Part shown: in pieces, positions 32,682 through 39,236 of the stretch
How the letters are laid out: every line of letters begins with the position of its first letter
Position numbering within the stretch: position 1 is the first letter of the stretch
Program-made: the position numbers and the translations under genes
Notes under the pieces: generated by a model
The model's input: the letters and a program-made list of their open reading frames with translations, nothing else
What the model was told of the DNA's origin: nothing
Databases searched by the model: none
Source: Nevskia sp964451925
GTDB taxonomy: Bacteria > Pseudomonadota > Gammaproteobacteria > Nevskiales > Nevskiaceae
Direction of reading: 5' to 3'
Length of the DNA: 64,000 bases
NCBI GenBank assembly: GCA_964451925.1
Contig: CAYVKA010000003.1
Span: 62,001-126,000 of the forward strand

Positions 32682-33479
32682 TCAGCGGCGCGAGCCGCGC
32701 CAGCCGCTACCGCCGGCAGCGCGATTCATCGCGGGATTGGTCGGGCGCTGGTACGGCAGCGCGGCCGGCGGCTGCGCCGTCGCCAGCGAATCGGTGCGCT
32801 CGGCCATGCGGCCCGGCACGCCGGACAGCACGCCGCGCGGACCCAGCGCGTTCGAGCGGGTGAGCGCGTTGCGCTGCGGCATGCTGCCGAGCTGGCGGCT
32901 GAGCTGCGCATTGAGCTGGCGGCCCAGGTTGCTGTTCGGCGCGGCCTTGGCCACGTAGGGCAGCGCGGCGGTGTACGCCGTGATGGTCAGCGCGCCGATG
33001 GTCGCGGCCTGCGCCTTGTCGCGGGGCAGGAAGCGCTCGCCGAGCATGCCCAGGCCGATGATCAGGCCGGCCTTGGCGATCTGCCGCGGCAGACCGGTCT
33101 GGAAGTTCGCCGGCAGCTTCGAGGCGATGGCCGAGAACACCATGCCGGCACCGACCGCGCCGGCCGCGCCCCACAGGGCGGGCTCCAGCTGGGCCGTCAG
33201 CAGGCTGCTCTCGTAGTTGATCGGGTTGCGGCGGACGCGCTTTTTGTGGCCGCCCAGCTTGCCGATGGAGAAAAAGCTGTTCTTGCGCTTGGGGCGGCGC
33301 GGATTCTGGCGCGCGACCACCGGGGCGGAATGGTGCGACTTGGACGACTTGCGGCGCTTGGGCTTGTGGGCCTTTTTGCGGCCACCGGCCATGCGGGCGA
33401 GAAATGCGGCCTTGGCCGCGCCGGTCAGCTTGCGCTTGCCCTTGGGGCGGGGGTTGCCTACGACGATCAGGGACGACAT
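32682..33479 (-). CDS. very basic NPR-motif protein with hydrophobic C-terminal half
   Basis: A 265-residue protein. Residues 1-88 are packed with Lys/Arg and contain three NP motifs (VVGNPRPKGKRK, ARQNPRRPKRKNS, RVRRNPINYES), suggesting nucleic-acid binding. The second half has two or three hydrophobic stretches (LWGAAGAVGAGMVFSAIASK, IAKAGLIIGLGMLGERF, ITAYTAALPYVAK) and a polar tail (GGSGWRGSRR). The combination of a genome-binding region and a membrane-inserted part suits a protein that links DNA to an internal viral membrane. No family known to me. Confidence 0.65.
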   Translation of the reverse strand: MSSLIVVGNPRPKGKRKLTGAAKAAFLARMAGGRKKAHKPKRRKSSKSHHSAPVVARQNPRRPKRKNSFFSIGKLGGHKKRVRRNPINYESSLLTAQLEPALWGAAGAVGAGMVFSAIASKLPANFQTGLPRQIAKAGLIIGLGMLGERFLPRDKAQAATIGALTITAYTAALPYVAKAAPNSNLGRQLNAQLSRQLGSMPQRNALTRSNALGPRGVLSGVPGRMAERTDSLATAQPPAALPYQRPTNPAMNRAAGGSGWRGSRR

Positions 33480-33515
33480 CGACAGCTCCAGATGCGGAGC
33501 GCGGCGCCGTAGTAC

Positions 33516-33971
33516 CTAGTCGTCTACGATGCCCCGCTCAGTCACCTGGAACGCACCGCCAAGCGTTGCCAGAGTACGCCCGTTGTTCATCACTGCAAAG
33601 GTCGGCCGGGCGCTCTTTTTGAAGGGGTGAAAGAAGAGCTGCTTCGACACCTCGCCATTCTCTTCGATCAACGCTTCGTACAAAACTCCGCAGAGGTCGC
33701 CGAGCTTCCAGGCCGGCCCTTGAAGGGCCTTGGCAGGGAACCGCATCACCCGGTCTGCCTCTACGCCGGCAAACTTTTGATAATCCCGAACCGTTTTGTC
33801 AAGCTCGCGCCGCAGAACGCCCAGCGGCTCCATTTCGGCGCTGCCGTCGCGGCGCACTTTTCCGATCAGCACCAGCTCGCCCGAAGGCAGAGACCAGATA
33901 TCGTTTTCGGAAATGCCGCGCTCGTCCTGCTGCAAGAACGGGCGCAGCTGATCGGTGGTGTAGCGCTTCAT
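33516..33971 (-). CDS. hypothetical protein, 151 aa
   Basis: Start ATG 33971 overlapping the upstream stop (TGATG). The 151 residues are soluble and mixed alpha/beta (MKRYTTDQLRPFLQQDERGI, ELVLIGKVRRDGSAEMEPLG, GDLCGVLYEALIEENGEVSK). There is no membrane span, unlike most neighbours. No family is recognised. It may be a chaperone, scaffold or internal protein. Confidence 0.6.
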   Translation of the reverse strand: MKRYTTDQLRPFLQQDERGISENDIWSLPSGELVLIGKVRRDGSAEMEPLGVLRRELDKTVRDYQKFAGVEADRVMRFPAKALQGPAWKLGDLCGVLYEALIEENGEVSKQLFFHPFKKSARPTFAVMNNGRTLATLGGAFQVTERGIVDD

Positions 33972-34246
33972 CAAACCAGCGTCGTAGTGACGCGCTCGGG
34001 GGTTACGTCAATCACACTGCCGGTCTCTTCGCCGGCTTGGTCGCCGCCGAGATAGCCCACGGCACTGACGCTGACTGAGGTTTCGCGCAGCATGCGCCGC
34101 CCGGCATACCAGCAGGCCGCGCCGACACCGAAGCACAGCGCAGGGCGCGCGAGCGACGGCGCGGCGCGAGAGATACCCCACACCGCGCCGCCTAGCATCA
34201 GCAGCTTCCCGAAATTGGAGAGGTGTTCGGCTTGATAGGGGGTCAT
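33971..34246 (-). CDS. small membrane protein, 91 aa
   Basis: Start ATG 34246 (MTPYQAEHLSNFGKLLMLGG). Two weak hydrophobic segments (KLLMLGGAVWGISRAAP and PALCFGVGAACWYAGRR) are followed by a polar Val/Thr-rich tail. It overlaps the next gene. A virion or assembly membrane protein is the likely role; no family known. Confidence 0.6.
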   Translation of the reverse strand: MTPYQAEHLSNFGKLLMLGGAVWGISRAAPSLARPALCFGVGAACWYAGRRMLRETSVSVSAVGYLGGDQAGEETGSVIDVTPERVTTTLV

Positions 34247-34286
34247 GCGGCGGCTTTCATGCTGGCGTGTAGTGCCTGCACACCGC

Positions 34287-34508
34287 TCAGTACCCGGGGA
34301 TACCCGGAATGCCGGGGATGCCCGGCGCGCCGTATTCGAGGCCGCCGCTGGCGACGACGTTGCCGGCGCCGTCCGTGACCTGCGCATTGGCGTTGAAGCC
34401 GCGCAGCAGCACGTAGGCGACCGCCACGCCGGCAACAATTTCCCACGGGCTGAATCCGCCCGAGGTCCATTCCTTCGTTGAGACGACGCGGTTCGTCACT
34501 TGGGACAT
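34287..34508 (-). CDS. one-span membrane protein with collagen-like tail, 73 aa
   Basis: A 73-residue protein: polar N-terminus (MSQVTNRVVSTKEWTSGGFS), one span (PWEIVAGVAVAYVLLRG), then a linker ending GAPGIPGIPGIPGY, a short collagen-like Gly-X-Y run. Collagen-like triplets occur in trimeric phage fibres. Three bases separate it from the upstream gene. Confidence 0.65.
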   Translation of the reverse strand: MSQVTNRVVSTKEWTSGGFSPWEIVAGVAVAYVLLRGFNANAQVTDGAGNVVASGGLEYGAPGIPGIPGIPGY

Positions 34509-34511
34509 GGC

Positions 34512-34688
34512 TCAGCCTCCGGCCGCCACGGTGGCATTGTCGGGCGTGAAGTCCTGCGGGTTGATGGCGTTGTCCAGTGCGGAAATGCCGCTTTGGATGG
34601 CGTCTTTCTGCCACAGGAAATAGAGCACGCCGCCGACGGCGATCAGCAGCGTGATGTCTTCAGCGGAGTTGCTTTGCTGTGCGGCCAT
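34512..34688 (-). CDS. one-span membrane protein, 58 aa
   Basis: The frame from ATG 34688 encodes 58 residues: MAAQQSNSAEDITLLIAVGG through span LLIAVGGVLYFLWQKDA to a polar tail ending VAAGG. It fills the gap between neighbours exactly, and its acidic N-terminus, span and aromatic/Lys boundary match the other membrane proteins here. Likely a virion membrane protein. Confidence 0.7.
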   Translation of the reverse strand: MAAQQSNSAEDITLLIAVGGVLYFLWQKDAIQSGISALDNAINPQDFTPDNATVAAGG

Positions 34689-34698
34689 AAGTGAATCC

Positions 34699-34989
34699 TC
34701 AACAATTTCCGGTGAACCAGCAAAGTGCGTCGGCTACTGACGATTCCGCACTTTGCCCTGCCGATGTTTGGTCTATCTTCTGGCCGACGCTTTGGCCCGC
34801 ATCGTAGGTTTGGGCGATGGCGTTTGCGGTAGGATTCGTCGCAATAAAATCCGATGCGGCCTGACCGACAGCTCCGGCAGCCGAACCATTCGACTGCGAG
34901 CGATTCCACAGCCAGAGAGCGCCGACGATGACGACGCCAAGCACCGCCAGTTCAGCAGCATCATCGATAAGCGGCGCTCCCTGAGCCAT
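34699..34989 (-). CDS. one-span membrane protein, 96 aa
   Basis: Start ATG 34989 (MAQGAPLIDDAAE). A span (LAVLGVVIVGALWLWNRSQ) with Trp-Leu-Trp-Asn-Arg at the boundary is followed by a polar helical domain (VGQAASDFIATNPTANAIAQ) ending in CWFTGNC. The start shares a base with the upstream stop. Likely virion membrane protein; no family. Confidence 0.7.
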   Translation of the reverse strand: MAQGAPLIDDAAELAVLGVVIVGALWLWNRSQSNGSAAGAVGQAASDFIATNPTANAIAQTYDAGQSVGQKIDQTSAGQSAESSVADALCWFTGNC

Positions 34990-35339
34990 TAGGCTGTCAC
35001 TCCGCGCTTGGTACTGGACGTGCCAGCGAAGTAGCCGAGCATTAAGCCGCCGATGGTGCATGCCAAACCGATCAACTGCCATTGAATTTTCGCGCTTTGC
35101 ACCGCAGCCGCTTGCGCATCTTGGTATTGCGCCGCTAGCTTGTTTCTCTCCTGATCGAATTGTGCCCTGGCCTGCTCGATAAATTGAGCCTTCGCCTGCT
35201 CAACACTTTTCATTTTCCCCACTTCGCACTGCGCCCCCACTTCGCGTATTTCAGCGTTGCAGGTTTCGCGGGTCATGAACTGGGCGGAAGCGTTGAAACA
35301 GAACAGCAAGGCGAAAAGAGCGCCGATTTTGCGCAGCAT
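34989..35339 (-). CDS. exported coiled-coil protein with C-terminal span, 116 aa
   Basis: Start ATG 35339. A signal peptide (MLRKIGALFALLFCFNASA) precedes a Cys-containing segment, a coiled coil (KSVEQAKAQFIEQARAQFDQ and QERNKLAAQYQDAQAAAVQ) and a C-terminal span (LIGLACTIGGLMLGYFAG). It is the only protein of the series with a classical cleavable signal. It could bridge the periplasm during assembly or lysis (a spanin-like role is conceivable). Confidence 0.65.
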   Translation of the reverse strand: MLRKIGALFALLFCFNASAQFMTRETCNAEIREVGAQCEVGKMKSVEQAKAQFIEQARAQFDQERNKLAAQYQDAQAAAVQSAKIQWQLIGLACTIGGLMLGYFAGTSSTKRGVTA

Positions 35340-35421
35340 GGAAATCCCCCAAGTAACCGCCGGCCGGCGGCCCTCGGAATTTACCACTGCTGGCTGAATG
35401 GCGGCTGAGCAGCGCATCACT

Positions 35422-35700
35422 TCACCCGATGAGGCTTGAAATCAGGTTGTAGGCGGCGGACTCGCCGGCCTGGACCTCGCCCGCGGTGAGGGCGGCCTGC
35501 GCGGTCTGGTTGTTCTGCGCGTTGATGGCCACCTGGGCCGGGGCGGTCACTCCGGCGGCATTGGCCGCGGCGGTGGCGGCGGCGGCCTTGGCGATGCTGC
35601 TGCGCCACATCATGTAGAACAGCAGCCCGACGAAGGCCACGCCCGCGTCAATTTCGATGGTCTTGTTGCCGTTGGAACTGGAACTCTGAATCGTGGCCAT
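35422..35700 (-). CDS. one-span membrane protein, 92 aa
   Basis: Start ATG 35700 (MATIQSSSSNGNKTIEID). A span (AGVAFVGLLFYMMWRSSIAK) with Met-Trp-Arg at its end is followed by an Ala/Gln-rich amphipathic helix (AATAAANAAGVTAPAQVAIN and beyond). Same layout as the neighbours. No family recognised. Confidence 0.7.
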   Translation of the reverse strand: MATIQSSSSNGNKTIEIDAGVAFVGLLFYMMWRSSIAKAAAATAAANAAGVTAPAQVAINAQNNQTAQAALTAGEVQAGESAAYNLISSLIG

Positions 35701-35705
35701 GCGGC

Positions 35706-36023
35706 TTACTCCGTCGGCAGGGCGCTGGCGGGCAGCGGGCCGGTGGTCGGGATGCTGTAACTCGGCCGCCGTTGCCGGCCGAGGTTGGGGAAGGCGATGA
35801 CGGTTGCCGAGGGCGGCGCGGAACCTGGAGCACTCGCCGCGGCCGGCGGTGCTGCAGCCTCGCCACCATCGGCGGGGCCAGCTGGGGCGGCCGATCCTTG
35901 GCCCGGCGCCGGCAGCGCCGCCGTGGCGGCCGGCTCCGTTGAGGCGAGCGGGGCATGCGTGCGCACCAGCTCGTAGAGCAGCGCGGCGCCTAGGCCGTAC
36001 AGCAGGAGCTTGCCGAGGTTCAC
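35706..36023 (-). CDS. N-terminally anchored Pro/Ala-rich protein, 105 aa
   Basis: A 105-residue protein: N-terminal span MNLGKLLLYGLGAALLYELV, then a disordered Ala/Pro/Gly-rich region and a short Arg patch (PNLGRQRRPSYSIP). It overlaps the upstream gene by four bases. Likely a membrane-tethered virion component; low complexity gives no family. Confidence 0.65.
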   Translation of the reverse strand: MNLGKLLLYGLGAALLYELVRTHAPLASTEPAATAALPAPGQGSAAPAGPADGGEAAAPPAAASAPGSAPPSATVIAFPNLGRQRRPSYSIPTTGPLPASALPTE

Positions 36024-36808
36024 CGCCGCCGCCCTCCCCCGGTGCCGTCCGCGCCATCGGCGATCAGCCCGAGGCCGAGCAAACCCACCCCGATGAGGAT
36101 GGGCACTTTGTACTTGGTGAAGAGCGTTGACAGGCTGGCGGCAGGCGCCGCCTTGGCGACCGTGCCGGCGGGCACGCCGGTTGCGACGGTGCGCGCCGGA
36201 GCGCCCTTGCTGCCCGTACTCAGCGGGATGCTGATGCCCTTCCCGCTGCTGCTGCCGCCGCTGCTCCCGCCGCCACCGCCGCCGCTCTTTCCACCTGAGC
36301 TGCTGGACGAGCCGCCGCTGCTGCCGCTGGAGCTGCCGCCGGAGGACGATCCGCTGCCCGAGCTGCCCGAAGCAGCGCCCGACTGCTGGCCGCCGTAGGC
36401 GTCCATCGCGGCGTTGCCGGCATCGGTGGCGATCTGCGTAGCCTCGTCTGGGGTGGCGCCTTGGTTGATGGCTTCGGTGTAGGCGGCAGCCGAGGCCGCC
36501 GCGGCGATGTCCGTTGGCGAGGCGCCATCCGCTATGGCCTGATTCGCGGCGTCCGATGCCGAGGCTTCGATGGCCGACTGCGCGGCTTCCGTGTTGACGG
36601 TATCGTTGTTGCTGCTCGACAGGTCGGCCGTGTTGCCGTTGCCGTCACTGGCGAAGCCCGCGGAGCCGGCCGAGCCAGGCGAACCCGACGACCCCGACGA
36701 CCCGCCGCCCGAGCTGCCGCCGGAGGAATCACCCAGCGTCATGCCGCGCCGCGGCACTTCCAGCGGGGAGCTGGCGGGGTCGTAGAAGGGCTGTCGATCG
36801 AAGCGCAT
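36020..36808 (-). CDS. Ser/Gly-rich protein with C-terminal membrane span, 262 aa
   Basis: A 262-residue protein. MRFDRQPFYDPASSPLEVP starts it, then Ser/Gly runs, an acidic Ala-rich helical part (AADAA-type repeats such as AAQSAIEASASDAANQAI), a second long Ser/Gly run, and finally a basic stretch with a span (YKVPILIGVGLLGLGLIADG) and an Arg tail. C-terminal anchoring is the reverse of most neighbours. The composition suggests a flexible surface or penton-associated protein; this is inference. Confidence 0.65.
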   Translation of the reverse strand: MRFDRQPFYDPASSPLEVPRRGMTLGDSSGGSSGGGSSGSSGSPGSAGSAGFASDGNGNTADLSSSNNDTVNTEAAQSAIEASASDAANQAIADGASPTDIAAAASAAAYTEAINQGATPDEATQIATDAGNAAMDAYGGQQSGAASGSSGSGSSSGGSSSGSSGGSSSSSGGKSGGGGGGSSGGSSSGKGISIPLSTGSKGAPARTVATGVPAGTVAKAAPAASLSTLFTKYKVPILIGVGLLGLGLIADGADGTGGGRRR

Positions 36809-36811
36809 GGC

Positions 36812-37123
36812 TCAGTCCTCGGCGCGCGCGCGGCGGGGCTTGCTCAGCTCCCACAGGGCGAACACGGCCAAGCCGATGAGCAGCCAGTCATGGCCGCCGC
36901 TGGCAGCTGCCGGCGCGGCGGCTGCGGCGTCCTGCGGCACCGGGGCCGAGTCGGCCACCAGGGGCTGCGCCTGGGCCATGGCCTGCGCAGCCAGCGCGCA
37001 ACTGCTGCAGTCGCCCGAGCCGGCGGCCGTCATGAAGATGGGGCGCTCCAGCTGCGCCACCTCATTGCCGGCGGGCATCGGGTCGCCGAGGGTGCCGCGG
37101 CGCGGATAGGTATCGAGCTTCAT
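36812..37123 (-). CDS. C-terminally anchored membrane protein, 103 aa
   Basis: A 103-residue protein (MKLDTYPRRGTLGDPMPAGN) with a CSSC motif, an Ala-rich linker, and a C-terminal span (DWLLIGLAVFALWELSKPRR) that again ends in Trp followed by a positive tail (RRARAED). It lies between the Ser/Gly-rich gene and the transglutaminase-like gene, three bases from the former. Confidence 0.65.
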   Translation of the reverse strand: MKLDTYPRRGTLGDPMPAGNEVAQLERPIFMTAAGSGDCSSCALAAQAMAQAQPLVADSAPVPQDAAAAAPAAASGGHDWLLIGLAVFALWELSKPRRARAED

Positions 37124-37133
37124 GCGGCAGACC

Positions 37134-37661
37134 TCAGACGTTGACCACCATGTGGCTGGTCGGGTTGGGATAGCGCTGGCCGAAGGACCAGTCCTCCGTG
37201 GTCTCCAGCGCGAACCACGAACCGTCGATCAGCACTTCGGCGAAGACATGCGAGAAGACGCCGGGCTCCGCGCCGATGGCGTGGAAGCGCGTGCGCGCGC
37301 CGATGGAGGCGAGCAGCGCCGCCACCAGCATCGCCTGATCGTCGCAGTCCCCTTGCCCCAGCTCGACCGTCTTGCTCGGCTCCTGCAGCGATTCCAGATC
37401 GTCCGGATCGCGGGTGTAGCGGATGTGCTGCTGCACCCAGGCCTGCACCGCGCGCGCCTCGCGCGGGTAGTCCTTTTCCGGCTCGCCCCGGATGATCTGC
37501 CGCGCCAGGTCGTAGATCGTGGCGTCCGCCTTGGCGGCGTTCACCAGGTCGCGCATCCGCTTCAAGGTGGCGCGGATGCCCGCTTCCCCGTCGGGGAGCG
37601 CTTCCAGCGTCACGCGGCTGGGCCGGTAGGGGCGCAAACGCGGCAGGGCATCGAGCTGCAT
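37134..37661 (-). CDS. transglutaminase-like cysteine proteinase/transglutaminase fold
   Basis: A 175-residue protein with a transglutaminase-core triad: Cys in LGQGDCDDQAMLVAALL (C106), His in EPGVFSHVFAEVLIDG (H138) and a downstream acidic pair in LETTEDWSFG (about 157). The preceding AVQAWVQQHIRYTRDPDDLE is the usual N-terminal helix of the family. Possible roles are virion protein cross-linking, capsid maturation cleavage or peptide cutting in the cell wall. It has no signal peptide and lies in the middle of the structural operon. A phage structural operon is an unusual place for this fold. Confidence 0.8.
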   Translation of the reverse strand: MQLDALPRLRPYRPSRVTLEALPDGEAGIRATLKRMRDLVNAAKADATIYDLARQIIRGEPEKDYPREARAVQAWVQQHIRYTRDPDDLESLQEPSKTVELGQGDCDDQAMLVAALLASIGARTRFHAIGAEPGVFSHVFAEVLIDGSWFALETTEDWSFGQRYPNPTSHMVVNV

Positions 37662-37691
37662 GCACGGCGACTCCGAGGCGAGCGGCGGGGA

Positions 37692-38111
37692 TCAGGCGGC
37701 GGCGTGGACGGGCTGCGCGGGGGCCGGCGCGGCGGTGGCGGCAGCCTGAGCAGCAGCCTGCGCCTCGCCCGCGGCCTTGATCTGGCTCGCCATCTGGGCG
37801 GCCGGCATCGCCGCGGCGGCGGTCTGCGCCGCAACGGCCGGCGCGAAAATGCCCTCCAGCCTGGCGCCGAAGCGCTGCAGCCAGGTCGGGCCGGCGGTCG
37901 TTTCGGCCGGGCGCTGCACGGGCGGATAGGCGCTGTTGGGCGCGTTCGCGGTGAGCTTGGCATCGACCAGGTGCACTACGCCGGTCAGCACCGCATGCAC
38001 CACGGCGCGCTCGACCGGCGCCAGGACGATGGGATTGCCCGGCACGGCGGCCAGGGCGGCATCGATCAGGGATTCGACATCCTGTTCGACGTTGGAAAGG
38101 TCAAGTTGCAT
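37692..38111 (-). CDS. hypothetical protein, 139 aa
   Basis: Start ATG 38111 (MQLDLSNVEQDVESLIDAAL). The first half is helical with a conserved-looking core (GNPIVLAPVERAVVHAVLTG, VHLVDAKL); the second half is Ala/Gln-rich and ends in AQPVHAAA. It resembles soluble phage scaffold or assembly factors in composition. No family recognised. Confidence 0.6.
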   Translation of the reverse strand: MQLDLSNVEQDVESLIDAALAAVPGNPIVLAPVERAVVHAVLTGVVHLVDAKLTANAPNSAYPPVQRPAETTAGPTWLQRFGARLEGIFAPAVAAQTAAAAMPAAQMASQIKAAGEAQAAAQAAATAAPAPAQPVHAAA

Positions 38112-38317
38112 GTTTTCAGCTCCGGGGCAATTTGCCGGCAGCGGGGCCGGCACCCATTGACGCGGAAGGATTTACCGGAGCGGAAACCGTTTTGTCTACA
38201 CAGCTTGTCGATCACCCATCGCCGGAAGCGGCGGGGATCGAGCGGCGCGGTCCTCACCACCGGAAGCGGCGAGGCGCCCGGGGCCACCGCCAGCGGCGGC
38301 GTTGATGGGTACTCCAC
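38066..38317 (-). CDS. doubtful open frame, 83 aa
   Basis: From GTG 38317, with GGAGG immediately before it, an 83-residue basic frame (EYPSTPPLAVAPGASP, RRFRRWVIDKLCRQNGFRSG) runs into the 5' end of the 139-aa gene. It would fill the 212-bp gap after the methylase. The 46-bp overlap and odd composition make it doubtful. The gap could instead hold a promoter for the downstream structural genes. Confidence 0.25.
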   Translation of the reverse strand: MEYPSTPPLAVAPGASPLPVVRTAPLDPRRFRRWVIDKLCRQNGFRSGKSFRVNGCRPRCRQIAPELKTCNLTFPTSNRMSNP

Positions 38318-38323
38318 CTCCGG

Positions 38324-39010
38324 TTATGGCGGTGGCGGATCTGCGGAAGCGATTTGCAAGGCCTCGGCGATGATGGCGCGCTCCCCGGGCGGCATCTGCT
38401 CGAATCGGCGCACCCAGCGGTTGCGCTTTTTCTTGATCCGCTCGCGCTCGCGGTAGCCGTCGCCGTAGAAGCGCGGATCATGGAAGGCCTTGCCCGGCTC
38501 GAAATTGCACCACAGCGATTCGGTGCGCGGGCCGCCGCGGGTCTGCGCGGTGTAGTCCATGCGGTGCCAGGCGCTCAGCGCCGAGTCGTAGAGCGGCGAG
38601 CGGTAGCCGCTGAGCATGACCTGAGCGTCCAGGGAACACAGCACGCCCAGCAGCTGCTGGTGATCCGCGTCCGTCATTTCACGCCGGTACAGCTTCAACT
38701 TCGAGCGCGTGGCGTGGACATAGGGCGGATCGGCATACACCAAATCGTTCCGCGTCAGCTGCAGCGCCGGCAGCAACCGCATGGCGTCAGCGACGATGAA
38801 GGCGGCGTCGGGGGGGGTGAGCTGGCGCGCCGCAGCGGTGATGACCTCCGCATCCAGATCGGCCAGCACCGAGAACTGAGCCGGCCGCTTCGCCTGGAAC
38901 ACCGCGCCGCCGCCGAAGAATGGTTCGACATAGACGCGGTGCGGAGGCATGGCAGACACGATGCGCTGCCACACCCCCTCACCGCCCTTGCTTCCAGGGT
39001 AGCCGGCCAT
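38324..39010 (-). CDS. D12-class DNA adenine methyltransferase
   Basis: Start ATG 39010 (MAGYPGSKGGEGVWQRIVSA); 228 residues. The AdoMet-binding block (PHRVYVEPFFGGGAVFQAK) and catalytic DPPY motif (NDLVYADPPYVHATRSKLKL) appear in the Dam/D12 order. It would methylate adenine N6, probably protecting the element's DNA or marking replication. The C-terminus has a basic cluster (RERERIKKKRNRWVRRFEQ) suited to DNA contact. It lies between replication genes and structural genes. Confidence 0.88.
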   Translation of the reverse strand: MAGYPGSKGGEGVWQRIVSAMPPHRVYVEPFFGGGAVFQAKRPAQFSVLADLDAEVITAAARQLTPPDAAFIVADAMRLLPALQLTRNDLVYADPPYVHATRSKLKLYRREMTDADHQQLLGVLCSLDAQVMLSGYRSPLYDSALSAWHRMDYTAQTRGGPRTESLWCNFEPGKAFHDPRFYGDGYRERERIKKKRNRWVRRFEQMPPGERAIIAEALQIASADPPPP

Positions 39011-39038
39011 CACCACCCGCCATCGGTGGTGATGGCTA

Positions 39039-39236
39039 TCACCATTTCACGCAGACCGACTTTTCGGTCATGGGCAGCTTTTTCGAGCCGTCGCAGCGTT
39101 CTTGTTTGGCGGCGATCCAGGCCACGTAACCAGCCATTTCGATCAGCCAATTTTGAAAGTCTGCACGCGAGTCCGGTTCGAGCGCTTCGCCTGTCTCGAC
39201 CGGCATTTCGACAATGATGGTGACTTTGCCGCTCAT
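39039..39236 (-). CDS. hypothetical protein, 65 aa
   Basis: Start ATG 39236 (MSGKVTIIVEMPVETGEALE), overlapping the upstream stop by four bases. A compact 65-residue alpha/beta protein (DFQNWLIEMAGYVAWIAAKQ) with two Cys near the C-terminus. No family recognised; a small phage regulatory or DNA-binding role is possible. Confidence 0.55.
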   Translation of the reverse strand: MSGKVTIIVEMPVETGEALEPDSRADFQNWLIEMAGYVAWIAAKQERCDGSKKLPMTEKSVCVKW

